A stretch of 64,000 nucleotides of DNA from Kumtagia sp963829135 (GTDB taxonomy: Bacteria; Pseudomonadota; Alphaproteobacteria; Rhizobiales; Rhizobiaceae), in NCBI GenBank assembly GCA_963829135.1, contig CAWHHO010000008.1:1-64000 (forward strand), read 5' to 3'. The notes beneath the pieces were generated by a model. The model was not told where the DNA came from, made no database searches, and saw nothing but the letters and a program-made list of their open reading frames with translations. Below are positions 1 to 8,034 of the stretch, piece by piece. A program made the translations under genes and the position numbers. How positions within the stretch are numbered: position 1 is the first letter of the stretch; each line of letters starts with the position of its first letter.

Positions 1-206
1 CACTGTAAAATGGACATGTCAAGCTAATTTCGTGAGAAGCCGGACAGGATAAGTTGGCGCAGTGCTAGGGACCAACAGCGTCGTTGTGGATGTGGCGGAT
101 ACCGCCGTTCGCTTCATGGCCAGTGACGACATAGTAGGCGACTTCACGAAGGTCTGAGCGGGAGGCCAGCCCTGGCATTCGATACGGATAAGGAGGTTGC
201 CAAATC
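1..206. other. Left edge, no supported gene
   Basis: I see no gene I can support here. A short open stretch on the plus strand ends with TGA at 155-157 and could be the 3' tail of a gene cut by the window edge or by degradation, but it has a stop in frame at about 53-55 and no recognisable motif. The last part carries the Shine-Dalgarno sequence AGGAGG (191-196) of the next gene. Confidence 0.3.
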
Positions 207-601
207 GTGGCTAACAAGAAGGAGTGCTCGACTGGAAAATGTGCCAAACACGTTCGCGAGGCCCTCGTGGCGGGTGGTTTGGACACGTCGGAAAATCCTA
301 TCTCAGCAAAGGATTATGGTCCATTTCTGACGAACAAACAGTTCAAACCGGTCCCAGACAACGACGTGGAAACAGGGGCATTCTCCAAGGCGGACGTGGT
401 CGTGATCCAACCTTACGAAGGCGGCAGTTCTCATGGGCATATAGCCATGTATAGCGGAACCGCTGGGTTTCAGATTTTGAGCAGTCGGATATGTGGGGTG
501 GCCCCGGCTACCGAAAAGCCAAGCCAGAGCACGCGGTATATCGCTACAGTCCAGACGCCACCGCATTAATTTCCGCACTTCCATCTTGGATCAGGCCCTG
601 A
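207..601 (+). pseudogene. CHAP/NlpC-like peptidoglycan amidase, frameshifted
   Basis: A small cysteine amidase-like protein of the kind used as secreted peptidoglycan-cleaving effectors or phage-type lysins. The start is GTG with AGGAGG ten bases upstream. The probable catalytic Cys lies in GKCAKHVREAL near residue 10 and the His in SHGHIAMYSG near residue 75. After MYSGT the reading frame is wrong. The family-like ending WVSDFEQSDMWGGPGYRKAK is found in another frame and continues to a TGA at 599-601, so one base (probably a G) is missing near 460-462. Whether this is a decayed gene or a sequence error cannot be told from the sequence. No immunity gene is evident next to it. The exact amidase family is inferred. 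Confidence 0.6.
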
Positions 602-792
602 CGCGCACCGGTTCTTTAGAGTGAGGAACTCGTTCGAAAGCGTAAGGCGGCTAACCAAGGTACCCGGCCGCTGAGTTCCGACCGAAAATCGGCAGACTGA
701 ACAACTTCTTCGGCATGTGCACGGTCCGAGCGGTCTCCAACGTGCTTGCGGTTGACCCCACGTTAGGTCACATTTGAGAGAGCAAAGTCGCC

Positions 793-3007
793 GTGTGGAT
801 AACAGTGCGATCCCTGTGTAGCGTTCTCCTGGTTCTGATAGCGATGTGGGTGACTGCCCAGCCATCCATCGCAGCGCCCAAGCGTATTGCGCTTGTCATC
901 GGCAACGGGGCTTACGAAAACCTCCCTCATCTCAGAAATACACCAAAGGACGCAGCCTTTCTCTCCGACGCGCTGAGAAAGGCCGACTTCGAAGTAACGA
1001 CGCTGGTCAATAGCGACTTGCGCACTATGCGACGCGCCTTCCTGTCGTTCGCCCGCGCAATTCAAGGCGACGTCGGAGCAACTTTCATATTTTATGCAGG
1101 CCACGGCCTTCAGGTGGACGGCGAAAATTACCTGATGCCAATTGACGCAAATGTGTCGCGCGAAGATGAGGTGCCGCTGGAGGGGATAAACGCAAATGAC
1201 TTCCTTCGGGTCCTCGACGGCTCTTCCAGCACTGTGAACATCGTCGTGCTGGATGCATGTCGCAACAACCCGTTTCCCGCTAGCATACGGTCTCTATCGA
1301 GCGGGTTGGCGCCGGTGCTCGCGCCGCGGGGTACATTCATTGCGTATTCCACAGCGCCGGGGGCTGTCGCTTATGACGGAGGCAATGACAACAGCTACTT
1401 CTCCGCTGCCCTTGGCAAGTACATTGTAGAACCTGGTCTCGAAATAGCGCAGGTATTCCGCCGCGTGCGGCAAAGTGTGATTGAAGAGACAGGCGATCGG
1501 CAGACGCCTTGGGAAAGTAGCTCGATTGTTGGAGAGTTTTTTTTCATACCGGCGCCATTGCCTACCCCTCAACCCCCTTCACCGTATCTCGCGGCAGCAG
1601 AACGTTGGAAGGAGCTCAGCTTCTGACGACAAAGGTGCCCTCCGGGACTTTATCTCTGAGTTTCAGGGAAATCCGTTCGCTTCGCTTGCGCAGGCGAGGC
1701 TGGCAACGCTTGAACCAGCACCGACTGTGCCGCGAAGTGTTCCGAACATGCCCGCCTCGCCCTACGCAGCGGCTGCGGATAGATGGAAGGAACTTGAGTT
1801 CAGCACAGACGTGAAAAGCCTGCAGGCATTCATAGGCGAGTTCGAAGGTAACCCATTTGCATCGCTCGCACGCGCAAGAATATCGAGCTTGGAACAGCCT
1901 CCTTCGATGGCTAACAAGCCTTCAGTGTCAAAGACGGCAGATGTGCAAATCGGGCTTTCTGCCCCTCCTAGCCCGTCAATGCCAATTACAGAAACGTTCG
2001 CGCTTCTAACTCCAATAACGACGGAGCAATTTCGCGAACAGTCTAATCGTAGCGCTGCGCGAACTGCGTTGGAGCGAGCGGACTTCGAGAAGGCAGAGCG
2101 AATTGGAACAGTTCGCGGATGGCACCTCTTTCTGAAGAAACACCCTGATGCCGAGCACAAGCGTGTGGTGTTGGCACGGCTACAAAGCTTGAACGACACG
2201 GGCAATCCAAGCGTAGAAGAAGGCAAACTTAAGCTGGGAGGCGCGCACGTGCGACAGTTACAACAGTCGTTAGCCCGCCTCGGGTTTTCGGCAGGAAACG
2301 TTGACGGTAATCTTGGCCCCAAAACCCGGCGCGAGATAGCACGATATCAGCGAGTGGCTGGTCTGGATCCGACTGGTTATCTGAATTTTGAAACCTTAGC
2401 CCAACTTGGCATTCCCAATGTTCAGTCAGCTTCCACTGCCGTATCGGCAGGTCGGGCTCGTTCGTTCAGTTCTGAGGACCTCAGGGGAATTGAAACGGAT
2501 GAACGCGTGATCCGTGCGGCTGACTGTCTATCCGACCGGGAATTTGTTTACGGCGAATTCGACGCCAGGATCTTCGTAGCTGTCTACTCGTTTAACGTTC
2601 ACTACGTTTCAGCAAGAGATCGAGCAAAGGAATGCGGCGCCATTCTTGCTACGATAACATCGAAAGCAGAGAACGATTTCGTTTACGGTCTCTTCTCGGG
2701 GGATGGTCGGTTTTTTCAGGAAGGGCACGACGGCAACGGCTTCTACAGGAACGGTCCAATCATAGGTCTCATACAAGACTCGGCAGGTAAAGAACCTGAT
2801 AGAGGGTGGCGTTGGGACGGAGGTGAGCCGCTCAAGTATAAGAACTGGTTGCCTGGCGCTCCGGACGAGTGGCGTGACGGCGCCGATTATGCGCGGTTCG
2901 GTACATACGTCGAGGGCAACGGCTACGTTTTACATGCTGACGCCCGAACGTGGATCGATTTTTCTGACATGGACGGCTCGAACGGCTTCATTCTGGAATT
3001 CAAATAG
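793..3007 (+). CDS. Caspase-like protein with peptidoglycan-binding and C-type lectin-like domains (frameshifted)
   Basis: A predicted secreted peptidase-fold protein of about 738 residues. The GTG start gives a signal peptide (1-28). A caspase/metacaspase domain follows (about 30-250) with both members of the catalytic dyad: His104 in FYAGHG and Cys156 in VLDACRNN. Next come two copies of a repeat of about 55 residues (AAAxRWKEL...GNPFASLAxAR), a PG_binding_1-like domain (VRQLQQSLARLGF...DGNLGPKTR) and a C-terminal C-type lectin-like domain (WRWDGGEPLKYKNW...PGAPDEW...GFILE). The frame breaks at 1620-1626, between residues SF and SDDKG of the first repeat. The second, intact repeat copy shows the true continuation, so two bases are missing or one is extra. 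The combination suggests binding to a wall or glycan plus a caspase activity. It sits in an AT-richer accessory segment. Confidence 0.75.
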
Positions 3008-3263
3008 TGATGTTAGCCGGGACGCTGCCGAAGTCCAGGCCTTGTCCATATTGCCTGCACCGCGACCAACAATTCATCCGGAGGTCCTCCGGTCACCACG
3101 CGGTCACCGTCTCCAGCGTGTACAAAAATTCAGCGAAGTCCACCTTGGTCTCGAGCGCTCCAATATTAAGCAAGATCGCGGATGCCGCCGCCAGCGTTCT
3201 CCCGCGCACTCCGCGGTAATCTTTGATACCTTAATGCACTCAAGCGACAACACAATTCATCGC

Positions 3264-3308
3264 TTGCCAAGGTTGGGGTCGAGCGTTCGAATCGCTTCAC
3301 CCGCTCCA
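3264..3308 (+). repeat. 3' half of tRNA-Gly(GCC), attachment-site-like, copy 1
   Basis: This is the 3' half of a tRNA-Gly(GCC). It starts in the anticodon loop (TTGCCAA) and runs through a T-arm (GAGCG, TTCGAAT, CGCTT), the acceptor strand CACCCGC, discriminator T and CCA. The sequence upstream cannot form the D-arm or the 5' acceptor strand, so it is not a complete tRNA. Half-tRNAs of this kind are left by tyrosine integrases that cross over in the anticodon loop. A near-identical copy lies 1.4 kb downstream. Confidence 0.8.
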
Positions 3309-3340
3309 ATTTTCCTAATAAAAATCAAGCAATTAGAAAT

Positions 3341-3358
3341 CGCCCTTCGGGGCGTTTT
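3341..3358 (+). terminator. Rho-independent terminator after the half-tRNA
   Basis: CGCCC, loop TTCG, GGGCG, then TTTT. This is a textbook hairpin with a T run, and it probably came along with the original tRNA-Gly locus. Confidence 0.75.
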
Positions 3359-3577
3359 CTGCTTCCTCGACCCCGTCGGACGACGGGGGATGCACGGGGA
3401 AGCAAGTTCCCGCGTGCTGCAGCGCGAAATCGGCGACTCCCCCACCACGCTTTTCCGCTCCCGTCTCTATATCCACCAACGATTTGCTCCTTGCGACGGT
3501 CGCTTGCGCGCCATGGCGCGACCTTGCGCATCACGCTTTCACCGGTTATATTACTGGAAATATTTCGGAGATCAACC

Positions 3578-3877
3578 GTGGGAAGCTCGCAGCGCCGCGC
3601 AATTCAGAACTATCGTTCACGCCTCAATGAGAAAGGTCTGGCTCGCTTCGAGGTGCTTGGCCGCGAATCCGATCGTGACCTTATCCGGTCTCTGGCAAGA
3701 CGTCTCGCGGAAGACACGCCGGAGGCGTCCCGTCTTCGCGCGACTGTCAACAAGACCATGGAGGGCGACGAATTGAAGAAAGGCGGCATACTCGCCGCGC
3801 TCCGCCGCTCGCCTCTGGTAGGCGCAGGTCTCGATCTCGCACGTTCCCGCGACGAGGGGCGCAAGATCGACATTTGA
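3578..3877 (+). CDS. VapB-like antitoxin of a type II toxin-antitoxin pair
   Basis: A small protein of 99 residues from a GTG start with GGAG seven bases upstream. The frame is open further upstream, but only this start has a good ribosome site. The N-terminus (RRAIQNYRSRL) looks like a short DNA-binding segment, and the C-terminus (ILAALRRSPLVGAGLDLARS) is the type of tail that neutralises PIN toxins. The stop overlaps the toxin start (TGATG), which implies translational coupling. A 14-bp palindrome at 3507-3520 (CGCGCCATGGCGCG) just upstream could be the autoregulatory operator (inference). Assignment rests on the pairing with the PIN toxin as much as on sequence. Confidence 0.75.
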   Translation: MGSSQRRAIQNYRSRLNEKGLARFEVLGRESDRDLIRSLARRLAEDTPEASRLRATVNKTMEGDELKKGGILAALRRSPLVGAGLDLARSRDEGRKIDI

Positions 3878-4308
3878 TGCGATACCTGCTCGACACCAAC
3901 ATCCTCAGCAACGTCACCAAGCCAACGCCGTCGCCGTCCCTAGTCGCCTGGATGGGGGAGCAAAAGGACGACGATCTCTTTATCGCCTCGCTGACGGTGG
4001 CCGAAATCCGTCGGGGCATCCTTGAAAAACCGGCGGGCAAACGGAGAGACGAGCTTGAGGACTGGTTCCTCGGACCCGAAGGACCACAGGCCCTATTCGT
4101 GGGACGGGTCCTACCCTTCGACGAGGCGGCCGCGCTGATCTGGGCGCGCTTGATGTCCGATGGAAAGTCGGCAGGCAGGCCAAGAAGCGCGCTCGATACG
4201 ATCATCGCTGCGGTTGCCGAGGCCAACGGCTGCGTCGTCGTCACGGACAATGAAAAGGACTTCACCGACGTCGAGATCATCAACCCGCTGCGCCAGTCAA
4301 GGGCTTGA
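3877..4308 (+). CDS. vapC: PIN-domain ribonuclease toxin, VapC family
   Basis: A PIN-domain toxin of 143 residues, the usual family length, expected to be a metal-dependent RNase that blocks translation when free of its antitoxin. The acidic residues are in place: Asp6 in MRYLLDTNIL, Glu in TVAEIRRGI, Asp in SALDTIIAA and Asp in VVTDNEKDF. The ATG overlaps the antitoxin stop by one base. The pair lies between two half-tRNA-Gly scars, so it probably stabilises, or once stabilised, an integrated element. Confidence 0.9.
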   Translation: MRYLLDTNILSNVTKPTPSPSLVAWMGEQKDDDLFIASLTVAEIRRGILEKPAGKRRDELEDWFLGPEGPQALFVGRVLPFDEAAALIWARLMSDGKSAGRPRSALDTIIAAVAEANGCVVVTDNEKDFTDVEIINPLRQSRA

Positions 4309-4675
4309 TCCGACCACCTCGGCGACAACCTATCTCGGCAAGATCGAGAAGATCGAAGGCGAAAACGGTGCTCGCCTGCGGTCGGCCTTACGCTCCGGGG
4401 CGTCAACGAGCTGCGTTGTAGGTTTCGGCATTCCTGCATTCCTTTTTTAGATACGGCTTCCGTTGCTGTGAGAAGCTGATTGGCCGGAGGCGCGCACGAT
4501 TGGAAAATCTGCTTCCCCACGCAGGTGCAGCATGGCCGGGAAGAAGCAGAACGGAAATCCAAGGTGTTTGCTGCGTAGGCCTGCGACAGGCATGTCAATC
4601 CAAGTAATTAAATCGTAGGGCCCCTTCGCGCTACGGGATAAAAATACTTGCTGTGGCGAAAACTGCCCGAACGGG

Positions 4676-4721
4676 TTGCCAAGGTTGGGGGTCGAGCGTT
4701 CGAATCGCTTCACCCATTCCA
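4676..4721 (+). repeat. 3' half of tRNA-Gly(GCC), attachment-site-like, copy 2
   Basis: Second copy of the block at 3264-3308. It differs by one extra G in the variable loop and by AT instead of GC near the acceptor end. Identity with copy 1 starts in the anticodon loop. The altered acceptor bases and lack of a 5' half show that this is a relic and not a tRNA gene. The two copies are direct repeats that enclose the VapBC-type pair. Confidence 0.75.
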
Positions 4722-4742
4722 AATCTACTCTAGATTTGGAAT
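4716..4742. repeat. Perfect 12-bp inverted repeat at the attachment-site end
   Basis: ATTCCAAATCTA, spacer CTC, then the exact reverse complement TAGATTTGGAAT. The left arm begins in the last bases of the second tRNA-Gly fragment. It may be an integrase or excisionase binding site or a hairpin. No T run follows, so a terminator is less likely. Confidence 0.6.
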
Positions 4743-4878
4743 GCTTAGAGGCTGGGGTATCCGGGCCTTTTGCTGTCCAGGCTCCGGAACCCTTTGGCGC
4801 CAAGGGCCGGGGATCGGCGGCAACCCTTCGCCCACTTGCGTTCACGATTCGCGATGCACGCCGTCCATCAAAATAGTT

Positions 4879-4905
4879 TTGGCACTCCTATCATTCGAGT
4901 GCCAA
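4879..4905 (+). promoter_or_regulatory. CIRCE element (HrcA operator) of groESL
   Basis: TTGGCACTC, nine-base spacer, GAGTGCCAA. This is the CIRCE inverted repeat with its fixed 9-nt spacer, 54 bases before groES. HrcA binds CIRCE and represses chaperonin genes until heat shock, so this groESL copy is predicted to be HrcA-controlled. Confidence 0.92.
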
Positions 4906-4959
4906 AGAGGATACAAAGGTGATGTGGTCGCCCTATGCGCCGGCCGCAGAAAGAACCCA

Positions 4960-5274
4960 ATGAAATTCCGGCCTCTTCACGACCGCGTCGTCATCCGACG
5001 TGCGGAAGGCGATATCAAATCCAAAGGCGGGATCATCATTCCCGACACGGCGAAGGAAAAGCCGCAGGAAGGCGAGGTGATCGCGGTCGGCCCTGGCGCC
5101 CGCGATGATAGCGGCAAGCTGATCCCGCTCGACGTCAAGACCGGCGACTTGATCCTCTTCGGCAAATGGTCGGGGGTCGAGGTCAAGATTGGCGGCGAAG
5201 ACCTCCTGATCATGAAGGAGAGCGACGTCATGGGCATTGTCGAAAAGCCGCAAGCGGCCAAGAAGGCCGCCTGA
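4960..5274 (+). CDS. groES: Co-chaperonin GroES
   Basis: The 104-residue GroES subunit, which forms the heptameric lid of the GroEL folding chamber. It has the normal length and start (MKFRPLHDRVVIRR), the mobile loop around GGIIIPDTAKEKPQEG, and the GxGARDDSGK...VKTGDLILFGKW core. The frame stays open upstream, but homology and the CIRCE position fix this ATG. The ribosome site is weak (AAGAA). groEL starts 47 bases downstream and is probably co-transcribed. The C-terminus carries a short Ala/Lys tail typical of rhizobial paralogues. Confidence 0.95.
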   Translation: MKFRPLHDRVVIRRAEGDIKSKGGIIIPDTAKEKPQEGEVIAVGPGARDDSGKLIPLDVKTGDLILFGKWSGVEVKIGGEDLLIMKESDVMGIVEKPQAAKKAA

Positions 5275-5321
5275 CCGATCATTCCCCAAACCCTTCTCAA
5301 GAATGAACTGGACGAACAATC

Positions 5322-6951
5322 ATGTCTGCCAAGGAAATCAAATTCTCCACCGATGCCCGCGACCGAATGCTGCGTGGTGTCGAAATTCTCAACAATGCCG
5401 TCAAGGTCACGCTCGGGCCGAAGGGCCGCAACGTAATCATCAACAAGTCGTTCGGCGCGCCACGCATAACCAAGGACGGCGTTACGGTAGCCAAAGAAAT
5501 CGAACTTGCCGACAAGTTTGAGAACATGGGCGCGCAGATGGTGCGCGAAGTCGCCTCCAAGACCAATGACCAGGCTGGCGACGGCACCACCACCGCGACG
5601 GTGCTGGCCGCATCTATCCTTCGGGAAGGCCTCAAGCTGGTCGCCGCCGGCATGAATCCGATGGACCTCAAGCGCGGCATCGATATCGCGGTCGCAGCGG
5701 TCGTAAAGGAAATTCAGAGCGGCGCCAAAAAGCTGAAATCGTCGGGCGAGATCGCGCAGGTCGGTACGATTGCCGCCAATGGTGATGCGACGGTCGGCGA
5801 AATGATCGCCAAGGCCATGGATAAGGTCGGCAACGAAGGCGTCATCACCGTCGAGGAAGCAAAGACGGCCGAAACTGAACTCGAAGTCGTTGAAGGCATG
5901 CAGTTCGACCGCGGCTATCTTTCGCCCTACTTTGTGACCAACCCCGAGAAGATGCGCGTGGAGTTGGAGGACGCCTACATCCTCATCCACGAGAAGAAGC
6001 TCGGCAATCTGCAAGCTTTGCTGCCAATTTTGGAAGCGGTCGTGCAGAGCGGTAAGCCGCTTGCCATCATTTCCGAGGATGTCGAAGGCGAAGCACTCGC
6101 CACACTTGTCGTCAACAAACTACGCGGCGGCTTAAAGGTGGCAGCCGTCAAGGCTCCCGGCTTCGGCGACCGCCGCAAGGCGATGCTGGAAGACATCGCC
6201 ATCCTGTCCGCAGGGCAGCTCATCTCCGAGGATCTCGGTATCAAGCTCGAAAACGTGACCATCGACATGCTTGGACGGGCGAAGCGCATCGTCATCGAAA
6301 AGGACACCACCACCATTATCGATGGTGCGGGCGACAAGGCGACGATCCAGGCGCGCGTCGCGCAGATCAAGCAGCAGATCGAGGAGACCACCTCGGACTA
6401 CGACAAAGAGAAACTGCAGGAGCGTCTCGCCAAATTGGCGGGCGGCGTTGCGGTCATCCGCGTCGGCGGCGCCACCGAAACCGAAGTCAAGGAAAAGAAG
6501 GACCGCATCGACGATGCGCTGAATGCCACCCGCGCAGCGGTCGAAGAAGGTATCGTTCCAGGCGGCGGCGTAGCGCTGCTGCGCTCAAGAGTTGCCTCTG
6601 GCCTCGCTCACGAATTCCAACTCGGATGTGACCGCCGGCATCTCAATCGTGCTCAGGGCGCTCGAAGCCCCGATCCGCCAGATCGCTGAGAATGCCGGTG
6701 TCGAAGGGTCGATCGTGGTGGGTAAACTCTCCGACAGCAAGGATCGGAACCATGGCTTCGACGCCCAGACCGAAACCTATGTCGACATGATCAAGGCCGG
6801 TATCGTCGACCCTGCCAAGGTCGTCCGCACCGCCTTGCAGGATGCGGGCTCCATCGCGGCACTCCTGATCACTGCGGAGGCGATGATCGCCGACGCTCCC
6901 ACCAGCGAGGCTCCCGCCCCCGCCGGCGGCATGGGTGGAATGGGTTACTAG
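5322..6951 (+). CDS. groEL: Chaperonin GroEL (one frameshift as sequenced)
   Basis: The 60-kDa chaperonin subunit, which folds proteins with ATP together with GroES. Family signatures include VTLGPKGRNV, GDGTTTATVLA (ATP site), the apical domain and the C-terminal GGMGGMGY tail. The frame is lost at about 6581-6585 after GGGVALLR. The correct sequence resumes in another frame as AQELPLASLTNSNSDVTAGI. Two bases, probably one GC of a GCGCGC run, appear to be missing. The rest is fully conserved at about 543 residues, so I favour a sequence error over a dead gene, although rhizobia often carry several groEL copies and one could decay. Confidence 0.93.
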
Positions 6952-7006
6952 TTCTCGCGACGTGCAGGACGCATGCCGATCCCGGCAACCAACAAGGAAA
7001 ATTGCC

Positions 7007-7396
7007 ATGACCGTTCAAGACAGCAAGCCATCTCTGTCGAGGCGATGGGAAAACTATCAGCCAACAAAGTCCGTGCTCGTCTGGGCCTGCGTTTGCACAG
7101 CAGCTGCTACGATGTTCATCGGCTTCAGCTGGGGCGGCTGGGTCACCGGCGGTACTTCGCGCACGATCGCTGCCGCCGCCGGAAAAACAGCGCATGGCGA
7201 ACTTGCGTCGTTGATCTGTGTTGATCGCTTCAACGCCGCCGCAGACGCTGCGGCAAAACGCGTCGAGTTCCTCGCCCTGGCCGATAGTTATAAGAAGCGT
7301 CAGTTCATCGAAGCCGGCGGCTGGGCGACCATGCCGGGGCAAAAGACGCCGGATACGATCACTGCGGAAAGCTGCTCGGTTGCCTTGACCACCTAG
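7007..7396 (+). CDS. Single-pass membrane protein, unknown function
   Basis: A protein of 129 residues following groEL by 55 bases. A short cytoplasmic N-terminus (RRWENYQPTKS) leads into one transmembrane helix (about residues 21-45) and then a soluble, probably periplasmic, domain with two Cys residues (ICVDRF and ESCSV) that could form a disulphide. The start has AAGGAAA upstream. I do not recognise a characterised family. It is small and conserved-looking, and may share the heat-shock transcript (inference). Confidence 0.7.
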   Translation: MTVQDSKPSLSRRWENYQPTKSVLVWACVCTAAATMFIGFSWGGWVTGGTSRTIAAAAGKTAHGELASLICVDRFNAAADAAAKRVEFLALADSYKKRQFIEAGGWATMPGQKTPDTITAESCSVALTT

Positions 7397-7402
7397 ATCA
7401 TC

Positions 7403-7433
7403 TCTCCCGAAACTGGACACCGGTTTCGGGAGA
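7403..7433. repeat. Rhizobial-type intergenic palindrome
   Basis: TCTCCCGAAAC and its complement GTTTCGGGAGA around a nine-base loop containing GGACACC. It resembles the many-copy palindromes built on CCGAAA...CCGGTTT that are scattered between genes in rhizobia, and the following AAAGCG...GACACGCTTTAG stretch fits the same type. It may also end the upstream transcript. Confidence 0.5.
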
Positions 7434-7545
7434 CATGCCAAAAAAAGGGGCCAAAGCGTACGAAGCTTATTTATGATCGCGACACGCTTTAGCCCTAACA
7501 GCGGAATTGCCTCTCACTCATTGGTTCACGACAAGGAACAATGCA

Positions 7546-7701
7546 ATGATCAATTACCGGAAGAAAGCTGAAGTTCAGCCGTCGGCCAAGGACGTCGAAG
7601 ACAACCGATTTGAACAAATTCGAAAGGCGGCAGCCGAAAAGCATCGCCAATTGGAAACAGAAGTCGCTCGCCGCCCGCGTCCATCGGAAGGCGGACACTG
7701 A
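7546..7701 (+). CDS. Small charged protein, unknown function
   Basis: A predicted protein of 51 residues, very rich in Lys, Glu and Arg (for example NRFEQIRKAAAEKHRQLE), likely one amphipathic helix with a basic tail. AAGGAA precedes the ATG. No family is recognised. It may be soluble and nucleic-acid- or protein-binding, but nothing in the sequence proves this. Confidence 0.45.
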   Translation: MINYRKKAEVQPSAKDVEDNRFEQIRKAAAEKHRQLETEVARRPRPSEGGH

Positions 7702-7805
7702 GCGGCTGCCTCGGGGTATCGTCCCGGCGCCACGCTGCTGAAGGCGTTGCGTCGGAGCCTTGCGCCAGCGTTCACCCGCAAAACTCGCGATAAAGAGGCG
7801 CCTTC

Positions 7806-7919
7806 ATGAGATACCCCGATCGCCTGCCGACAGAGCCGACCGCTTGGCTCCTGATGCTCCTTTTATTCTCGGTCACGGCGAGCATCATCTATCTGGTCCT
7901 GAGCAGCATCACCTATTGA
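7806..7919 (+). CDS. Small membrane protein (37 residues)
   Basis: A very short gene: ATG with GAGG seven bases upstream, a polar start (MRYPDRLPTEPTAW), one strongly hydrophobic helix (LLMLLLFSVTASIIYLVL) and TGA. Its composition is that of a single-span inner-membrane peptide. The function is unknown, and such a short frame can arise by chance. Confidence 0.45.
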   Translation: MRYPDRLPTEPTAWLLMLLLFSVTASIIYLVLSSITY

Positions 7920-8034
7920 CTTGCGCTTGATGCAGCCTCGCTCGTGTCATGCCGTACGAGGCACTCTGTAAGGACGGTTCCCGCATTTCTCAAGACATCT
8001 AACCGACGGAGCTGATTGCGGGTTTGCTTCGAAG

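Noticed and set aside
3264..3308. Complete tRNA-Gly gene
   Set aside because: Only the 3' half is present. No D-arm or 5' acceptor strand lies upstream.
2823..3776. Plus-strand open frame of 317 residues
   Set aside because: It overlaps the lectin domain and the half-tRNA and has no protein-like motif.
4977..6014. Minus-strand open frame of 345 residues across groES-groEL
   Set aside because: It is the shadow of the conserved chaperonin genes, and its His/Asp-rich product has no known motif.
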